From Byssovorax sp. (GTDB lineage: Bacteria > Myxococcota_A > Polyangia > Polyangiales > Polyangiaceae), in NCBI GenBank assembly GCA_025362495.1, contig JANYGI010000052.1, forward strand, positions 1 through 64,000: a stretch of DNA of 64,000 nt, written 5' to 3'. The notes beneath the pieces were generated by a model. It searched no databases. It was not told the origin of the DNA and was given only the letters and a program-made list of their open reading frames with translations. Made by a program: the position numbers and the translations under genes. This document shows, piece by piece, positions 60,265 through 64,000 of the stretch (position 1 is the stretch's first letter; every line of letters begins with the position of its first letter).

Positions 60265-60305
60265 TACTCGTTGCGCTTCGGCGCCCCTGAAGCGAGGATC
60301 CCCGC

Positions 60306-61535
60306 GTGCCCACGAGCGATCCCCCGCGTGTCAGGCCCTCCGACGCGGCGGAGCTTCGACCCGGAGCCGAGGCCGCGTCCTCGCCGAGGCCGCCGTCGAC
60401 GCCGACGGAGCCCGCGCGCATCCTCATCGCCGACGACGATCGCTTCGCGCGCGACCTGCTCGCCGGCATCCTCCGCGGCGCCGGCCACACCGTCGAGATG
60501 GTCGACGACGGGCAAGAGGCAGTCGATCGCGTCGCGCAGGGCGGCGTCGATCTCGTCCTTCTCGACGTCGTCATGCCGCGGCTCTCGGGCCTCGAAGCGT
60601 GCCGCATTCTCAAGGGGATGACGCTCGACGGCTTCCTCCCCGTCGTCCTCGTCACGGTGCGCACCGACACCGCGAGCCGCGTCGAGGGCCTCCGCATCGG
60701 CGCCGACGACTACGTCTCGAAGCCCTACGAAGAGACGGAGCTGCTCGCGCGCGTCGCCAGCATGCTGCGGATCAAGCGCCTCCACGATCAGGTGGCGACG
60801 CAGAAGGCGCGGTTCGAGCGCCTCAGCGTCCACGACGAGCTCACCAGCCTCTACAATTACCGCTACCTCAACACGCGGCTGACCGAGGAGTTCAAGCGCG
60901 CCGAGCGCTACCACGAGCCGTTCGCGTGCCTGCTCATCGACATCGATCAGCTCCGCGCCGTCAACGACGTCAGCGGCCGCACGGCGGGCGACGCGGCGAT
61001 CCTCCGCGTCGCCGACGGCATCCGCCGCTGCGTGCGCGAGGTCGACGTCGTCGCGCGCTACGGCGGCGACGAGTTCCTGGTGGTGCTCCCGAGCACGCAT
61101 TTCGCGGGCTCCGTCGTGGTGGCCGAGCGCATCTGGCGCGAGTGCAGCGGCCGGCCCGTCAGCGGCGACGGCGAAGCGCGCCGCGACGACGCGGTGGCCC
61201 TGGGCACGGGCGAGCTGCCGTGGGCCGACGGCCCGCGCGATCTCAAGGTCTCGGTCGGCGTCGCGCTCTACCCGTCGCGCGACGTGCGGAGCAAGGACGC
61301 CCTCCTCCGCGCGGCCGACTCCGCGCTCGCGCAGGCCAAGCGCGAGGGCGGCCACCGCATCTGCGTCTTCCAGCAACAGGGTTACATCTACACGCCCTCC
61401 CTCGGCCCGACGGCCACCCGCGATCGCCGCCCGGTCACGGCCACAGCGCCGGACTCGTGGCGGCCCGCGGCGGAGCGCCCGATCTCGTCGTCGCGCTCCG
61501 GGGACGGCCAGGATCCCGGGCGCAAGGGGCCATGA
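60306..61535 (+). CDS. Response regulator with GGDEF diguanylate cyclase domain (PleD-like)
   Basis: This encodes 409 residues from a GTG start, with a Pro/Ala-rich N-terminal 38 residues. The receiver (about 38-160) has ILIADDDRFARDLLA, the phospho-acceptor in VLLDVVMPRLSG, VTVRTD and YVSKPYEE, all canonical. The GGDEF domain (about 180-340) has HDELTSLYNYRYLNTRL, FACLLIDIDQLRAVND, and the active site R-Y-G-G-D-E-F with an inhibitory I-site R-E-V-D five residues before it. It should make cyclic di-GMP on phosphorylation of the receiver. Its stop overlaps the start of the NtrC-type gene (ATGA). Confidence 0.93.
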   Translation: MPTSDPPRVRPSDAAELRPGAEAASSPRPPSTPTEPARILIADDDRFARDLLAGILRGAGHTVEMVDDGQEAVDRVAQGGVDLVLLDVVMPRLSGLEACRILKGMTLDGFLPVVLVTVRTDTASRVEGLRIGADDYVSKPYEETELLARVASMLRIKRLHDQVATQKARFERLSVHDELTSLYNYRYLNTRLTEEFKRAERYHEPFACLLIDIDQLRAVNDVSGRTAGDAAILRVADGIRRCVREVDVVARYGGDEFLVVLPSTHFAGSVVVAERIWRECSGRPVSGDGEARRDDAVALGTGELPWADGPRDLKVSVGVALYPSRDVRSKDALLRAADSALAQAKREGGHRICVFQQQGYIYTPSLGPTATRDRRPVTATAPDSWRPAAERPISSSRSGDGQDPGRKGP

Positions 61536-62983
61536 GCGGATCGATCGAGCCGCCTCGTCCCGGCGGCGCGACCTCGAAATCACCGCGGGCGCGCGTCCTC
61601 CTCGTCGACGACGAGGCCGCGATCCGGCGCAGCGCCCCGCGCGTCCTCGTCGCCCTCGGGTTCGCGGTCGACACGGCGGAGGGCGGCGCCGCGGCGATCG
61701 CCCTGCTCGAGACGCGCGCTGTCGACGTCCTCCTCCTCGATCTGCGGATGCCGGACCAGAGCGGGATCGACGTCCTCGCGCGGGTGAAGGCGCGCCACCC
61801 CGAGCTCGAGATCGTCATGATGATCGACGAGGGCGATCCCACCGGCGCCGCCGAGTCGATCCACGCCGGCGCTCACGACGTCGTCACCAAGCCCTTCCTC
61901 GATCCCGACACGCTCGGGCTCGTCCTCGGCCGCGCCCTCGAGCACCGACGCCTCGTGGGCCGCGTCCGCGCGCTCGAGCGCCGCCTCGAGCGCCACGAGC
62001 GCTTCGGCGAGCTGGTCGGCGTCTCGAAGCGCATGCAGGAGGTCAATCGACTCGCGCGCAGCGTCGGTCCGACCGCGTCGACGGCGCTGATCCTCGGCGA
62101 GAGCGGCACGGGCAAAGAGCACGTCGCCCGCACCATCCACGAGGCCTCGGCGCGCGAGGGCCGCCCGTTTCGCTCTCTCGATTGCGGCGCCATCCCCGAA
62201 GCGTTGCTGACGATGGAGCTCTTCGGGAGCGTCCCCGGCGCGTTCCCCGGCGCGCTCGACAAGCCGGGTATCTTCGAGCTGGCCGAGCGCGGCACGGTCT
62301 TCCTCGCCGATCTCGGCGCGCTCCCGCCCTCGGGGCAAGCTGGCTTGTTGCGGATACTCACCGATCACGTCGTGGTGCGCGCGGGGGAGTCCGCTGCGCG
62401 CCCCGTCGACGTCCGCGTCCTCGCCGCTGCCAGCGTGGATCTCCGCGAGCGCGTCAAGGCCGGTCTGTTCCGCGAGGATCTCTATTACAGACTCAATGTC
62501 TTCGCCATCCACCTGCCGCCGCTGCGCCGGAGAAAAGAGGACATTCCCCTCCTCGCGTATCACTTCCTCCAGAAGTACGGGCCGCACTCGGGGCGGGAAA
62601 TCAAGCGGATCAGCGTCGAGGCGCTGCGGGTCCTGCGCGAGAACCCGTGGCCCGGCAACGTGCGCGAGCTGGCGGCGACGATCGAGCACGCGGTGGTGAT
62701 GGCGCGCGGCGAGGCGATCCTCCCCGCGGATCTGCCGGTCGCGGCGGGGGCCAACGACGGCGATGACGGCGAGGGCGCGGGCGACGGAGACGGCGACGAC
62801 GACCTCCTCGACGGCAGCTACGCGGTGGCCAAGGACCGTGTGGTGAGCTCGTTTGATCAGGTCTACGTGCAGCGATTGCTCAAGCGGGTCGGGGGCAACG
62901 TCAGCGAGGCGGCGCGCGTCTCGGGGATGGACCGCTCCAACTTTCGACGGCTGATGAAGAAGGTCGAAAAAAAGCCGCGATAG
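61532..62983 (+). CDS. NtrC-family response regulator with degenerate GAFTGA loop and Walker B
   Basis: This encodes 483 residues. The receiver (20-140) is canonical, with acceptor Asp70 in LLLDLRMPDQSG. The AAA+ domain has Walker A GESGTGK at 189-195 and the arginine region FREDLYYRLNVF. The sigma54-contact loop reads G-A-F-P-G-A (236-241) instead of GAFTGA, and Walker B reads FLADL (257-261) instead of FLDEI; the sensor block AAASVDL has Ser for Asn. The C-terminus has a Fis-type helix-turn-helix (VGGNVSEAARVSGMDRSNFRRLMKK). I infer that it does not activate sigma54 in the usual way. It is coupled to the GGDEF gene. Confidence 0.85.
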   Translation: MSGSIEPPRPGGATSKSPRARVLLVDDEAAIRRSAPRVLVALGFAVDTAEGGAAAIALLETRAVDVLLLDLRMPDQSGIDVLARVKARHPELEIVMMIDEGDPTGAAESIHAGAHDVVTKPFLDPDTLGLVLGRALEHRRLVGRVRALERRLERHERFGELVGVSKRMQEVNRLARSVGPTASTALILGESGTGKEHVARTIHEASAREGRPFRSLDCGAIPEALLTMELFGSVPGAFPGALDKPGIFELAERGTVFLADLGALPPSGQAGLLRILTDHVVVRAGESAARPVDVRVLAAASVDLRERVKAGLFREDLYYRLNVFAIHLPPLRRRKEDIPLLAYHFLQKYGPHSGREIKRISVEALRVLRENPWPGNVRELAATIEHAVVMARGEAILPADLPVAAGANDGDDGEGAGDGDGDDDLLDGSYAVAKDRVVSSFDQVYVQRLLKRVGGNVSEAARVSGMDRSNFRRLMKKVEKKPR

Positions 62984-63179
62984 GGCCCCTTCGACCTCGA
63001 TTGGCCGGCGCCGCCTCGCGCCCGGGGAGCGCTCCCGTCGGGGCCGCCACGCGCTCCGGCGTCATCGCGGTGGGCCACCGAGCCTTCCCGGGCCAGCCAT
63101 CCCTGAATCGCGCGCGGCGTCTCGCGCCTCGTCGCGCAGAAGCGTCGCGGCCACGGCGCGTCCCGGGTATCCTGCGCTC

Positions 63180-63851
63180 ATGGTACAGCGGTATTCCTTC
63201 ATCGACGCTCGGCGCGCAGAGCCGCGCTCGCGCTCGGGTATCCCGACGCTGACGCGCGTCGCCGCCGCCATGGTTCTCGTGGGAGCCGGCGGCGGGTGCA
63301 GTCGCTGTGGCGGATCCGGAGCACCCCTGGCGACGACGGCGACGAACGGGGGATCCGCCTCCTCGGCGGCGCCGACGGCCAGTGACGGAGACTCCGCGAC
63401 GCCGGTGGGAAAGGCGCCTGGCGCCACGGGATCCGCGGCATCTCCGGCGAGCCCGCGCGTCGATGGAGACGCCGGCGATCCCGCGTGCTTCTCGGTGGGC
63501 TACGGTCAGAACAGCGTCGGCACCACTGCCCTGTTCGCCCGGCGCGACCTTCAATCGGGCGGCCCGACCTGGGTTGGCGTCCTCGGTGTGGTGGTCCGAC
63601 GACACGCCACCTTCGTCCGCGAGGTGACCAAGCGTGAGCGCGACATGCCCGGCTTCGGCGCCCCCAGCATCGTTCGTTACAGCGGTCGAGAGACCTGGGT
63701 CATCGTCGATGACGAGGGCGAGGGCGCCATCCTGTGCGCGGGAGATCCAGCGCTCTTGCAGGAGCTCCGCGCGGACTATGACCACCTCGACGCGAACGCG
63801 AAAGAGCTCGAGCGCACCCTCGACAAGGTCCCTCCGCGCGAGCTCGAATAG
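63180..63851 (+). CDS. Unknown lipoprotein
   Basis: This encodes 223 residues from MVQRYSFIDARRA. A hydrophobic segment (LTRVAAAMVLVGAGGGC) ends in a Cys near residue 40, so it may be a lipoprotein with a long n-region; a start further in is possible. A Ser/Ala/Thr/Gly linker of 55 residues follows. The C-terminal domain (residues about 100-223) has ACFSVGYGQNSVGTTALFARRD, GVLGVVVRRHATFVREVTKRERDMPGF, and WVIVDDEGEGAILCAGDPALLQELRADYDHL. I recognise no family. It stands alone, 196 bases after the NtrC-type gene. Confidence 0.6.
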   Translation: MVQRYSFIDARRAEPRSRSGIPTLTRVAAAMVLVGAGGGCSRCGGSGAPLATTATNGGSASSAAPTASDGDSATPVGKAPGATGSAASPASPRVDGDAGDPACFSVGYGQNSVGTTALFARRDLQSGGPTWVGVLGVVVRRHATFVREVTKRERDMPGFGAPSIVRYSGRETWVIVDDEGEGAILCAGDPALLQELRADYDHLDANAKELERTLDKVPPRELE

Positions 63852-64000
63852 ACTCCATCTCGACGAGGGAGCAGACCGGTACGCGGAGCCATGGCTTCGG
63901 TCCGGTCACCCCTCTACAGCGCTTCAGGCTCGGGGAGCCCCGGGGGGAAGACCTGTTCGACGCTATCCACTGTCTTGGCCCGCAACAACCATCGTCGGAG

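Noticed and set aside
60251-62983. A 910-residue fused regulator
   Set aside because: The first part is an off-frame reading of the GGDEF gene; the NtrC-type protein starts at the ATG at 61532, which overlaps the GGDEF stop.

Overview
This window is about 70% G+C, with strong third-position G/C bias and long spurious antisense frames. It looks like chromosome of a Myxococcota member, most likely order Polyangiales (Sorangium/Polyangium-like). The reasons are many Ser/Thr/Gly-rich lipoproteins, an AglZ/FrzS-type pseudo-receiver coiled-coil protein, paired lipoprotein and outer-membrane barrel genes, and a GGDEF/NtrC-type regulator pair. I saw no tRNA, rRNA or CRISPR array. Taxonomy is inferred from gene content only.

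Layout. Positions 1-5.7 kb hold surface lipoproteins: a Gly-rich protein cut by the left edge, a vWA protein and two unknowns. At 5.7-12 kb there are an Omp85-like barrel, a GT4 glycosyltransferase, a DUF1703-type AAA/PD-(D/E)XK protein and a GT-C glycosyltransferase. A Tat-type vanadium haloperoxidase at 12.5-14.2 kb is broken by a frameshift. A minus-strand run at 14.2-22.1 kb carries a PRPP-synthetase-like gene, an RluA-RlmI fusion, a LolA-like lipoprotein, a double GT4 protein and an FGE-sulfatase-like protein; CorA is divergent from it. From 23.3 to 27.6 kb there are lipoproteins, ProC and an SGNH hydrolase.

The accessory region, 28.6-33.4 kb, is the most unusual part. A 42-bp-period palindromic repeat array is followed by what looks like an integrase-less integron cassette array (CALIN). 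Two near-identical Rpn/PD-(D/E)XK nuclease genes flank a third cassette that holds an unknown gene and a low-GC MORN/YwqK-like gene. Three attC-like hairpins close the cassettes, and homology between the two nuclease copies starts and stops at the R' boxes. One attC hairpin is split at its apex by a 159-bp structured element. A relative of that element lies at 60.1 kb; the two share a core, but their helices differ by compensatory changes. A 3' relic of an SGNH hydrolase gene follows the array.

The right part holds a carbamoyltransferase-SxtJ-DUF5989 operon (33.4-36 kb), SbcD with a very short SbcC (36-39 kb), a large outer-membrane protein, an HtrA protease, a GT4 enzyme, a frameshifted HExxH metallopeptidase, a Uma2 protein, a nitroreductase, and a three-gene membrane/glycan run (48.3-53.2 kb). 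Then come the AglZ/FrzS-like protein, an AMIN-like plus LptD-like pair, and a GGDEF regulator overlapping an NtrC-type regulator with a degenerate GAFTGA loop and Walker B.

Much of the window concerns the cell envelope: glycan synthesis, LPS and lipoprotein transport, outer-membrane barrels and surface lipoproteins.
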